Under the pieces are notes generated by a model, which was not told where the DNA came from, did no database searches, and saw nothing but the letters and a program-made list of their open reading frames with translations. Source: Streptococcaceae bacterium (GTDB lineage: Bacteria > Bacillota > Bacilli > Lactobacillales > Streptococcaceae). From it: a stretch of 5,912 nt of DNA. Both the position numbers and the translations under genes were made by a program. Location of the stretch: positions 1-5,912 of the forward strand of contig JAIRLR010000170.1 of NCBI GenBank assembly GCA_031259195.1, written 5' to 3'. Positions 5,673 to 5,912 of this stretch are shown piece by piece (the stretch's first letter is position 1; each line of letters opens with the position of its first letter).

Positions 5673-5912
5673 CTATCCTCCCAAATAAGCCTTCCGCACT
5701 TGTGCACTTTCAAGTAATTCATGCCCCTTGCCAGAAAGCACTAACTTGCCAGTCTCTAGCACATATCCACGATCAGCAATCGATAACGCCATATTAGCAT
5801 TTTGCTCAATCAATAAAATGGTCATTCCCTGTTTTTGCAAATCCTCAATAATCTGAAAAATCTCTTTGATAAAAATGGGGGCTAGTCCCATCGATGGTTC
5901 ATCCAACAACAG
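5673..5912 (-). CDS. livF: Branched-chain amino acid ABC transporter ATPase LivF, C-terminal part
   Basis: This is the last 79 residues of one of the two ATPases that power high-affinity uptake of leucine, isoleucine and valine. The window edge cuts the gene at its Walker B motif, LLLDEPSMGLAP, in which SMGLAP is the D-loop form typical of LivF. Further family marks are TILLIEQNANMALSIADRGYVLETGKLVLSG, with the E-Q-N-A run in place of the more common switch-His context of other ABC proteins, and the ending KAYLGG. The frame is open to the edge, so there is no start codon in the window. The stop codon lies inside the ribosome site of the CBS-ACT gene, which shows tight coupling. Confidence 0.93.
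   Translation of the reverse strand: MLLDEPSMGLAPIFIKEIFQIIEDLQKQGMTILLIEQNANMALSIADRGYVLETGKLVLSGKGHELLESAQVRKAYLGG

Overview
The window looks like a low-GC Firmicutes chromosome, most likely an Enterococcus or a close relative in the Lactobacillales. The base composition, the strong GGAGG-type ribosome binding sites, a liv-type ABC transporter gene followed by an AcuB-like CBS-ACT gene, and a lactococcin 972-type bacteriocin cassette all fit. No single marker fixes the species. Except for an IS fragment at the left edge, every recognised gene is on the minus strand, so the biological order runs from right to left.

Right part (about 4064-5912) is intact and core-like. It holds the end of a branched-chain amino acid ABC transporter ATPase (LivF), a CBS-CBS-ACT regulator (AcuB-like), and a two-gene glycosyltransferase of the PssD/Cps14F plus PssE/Cps14G (Alg14/Alg13) type. 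The gaps are 3, 20 and 8 bases, so these four genes look like one transcription unit. A tRNA-Thr(CGU) gene follows 33 bases later with no obvious terminator between.

Middle (about 3261-3957) holds an unassigned stretch next to the tRNA and a gene for a small secreted protein that I do not recognise (signal peptide, about 121-residue mature part). It may be C-terminally truncated by slippage in an A7 tract.

Left part (about 264-2960) is a complete-in-outline but decayed lactococcin 972-type cassette: bacteriocin precursor, multi-membrane-span DUF1430/putative immunity protein, and ABC ATPase. Promoter-like sequences, ribosome binding sites and an ATGA overlap between the last two genes are still visible. 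Each gene is broken. The bacteriocin has a frameshift near 2625-2648, and its missing C-terminus is readable in the next frame. The DUF1430 gene has two in-frame TGA codons and appears shorter than its family. The ATPase has a stop at the Q-loop glutamine and has lost its second half. The 3' half of an IS5-like transposase lies beyond the ATPase remnant.

The picture is an accessory segment of secreted and antimicrobial genes undergoing decay, between an IS and a tRNA, beside a conserved core operon. The main points for a second look are the frameshifted bacteriocin whose natural sequence can be reconstructed, the unrecognised secreted protein, and the orphan glycosyltransferase pair joined to the liv/acuB-like unit.
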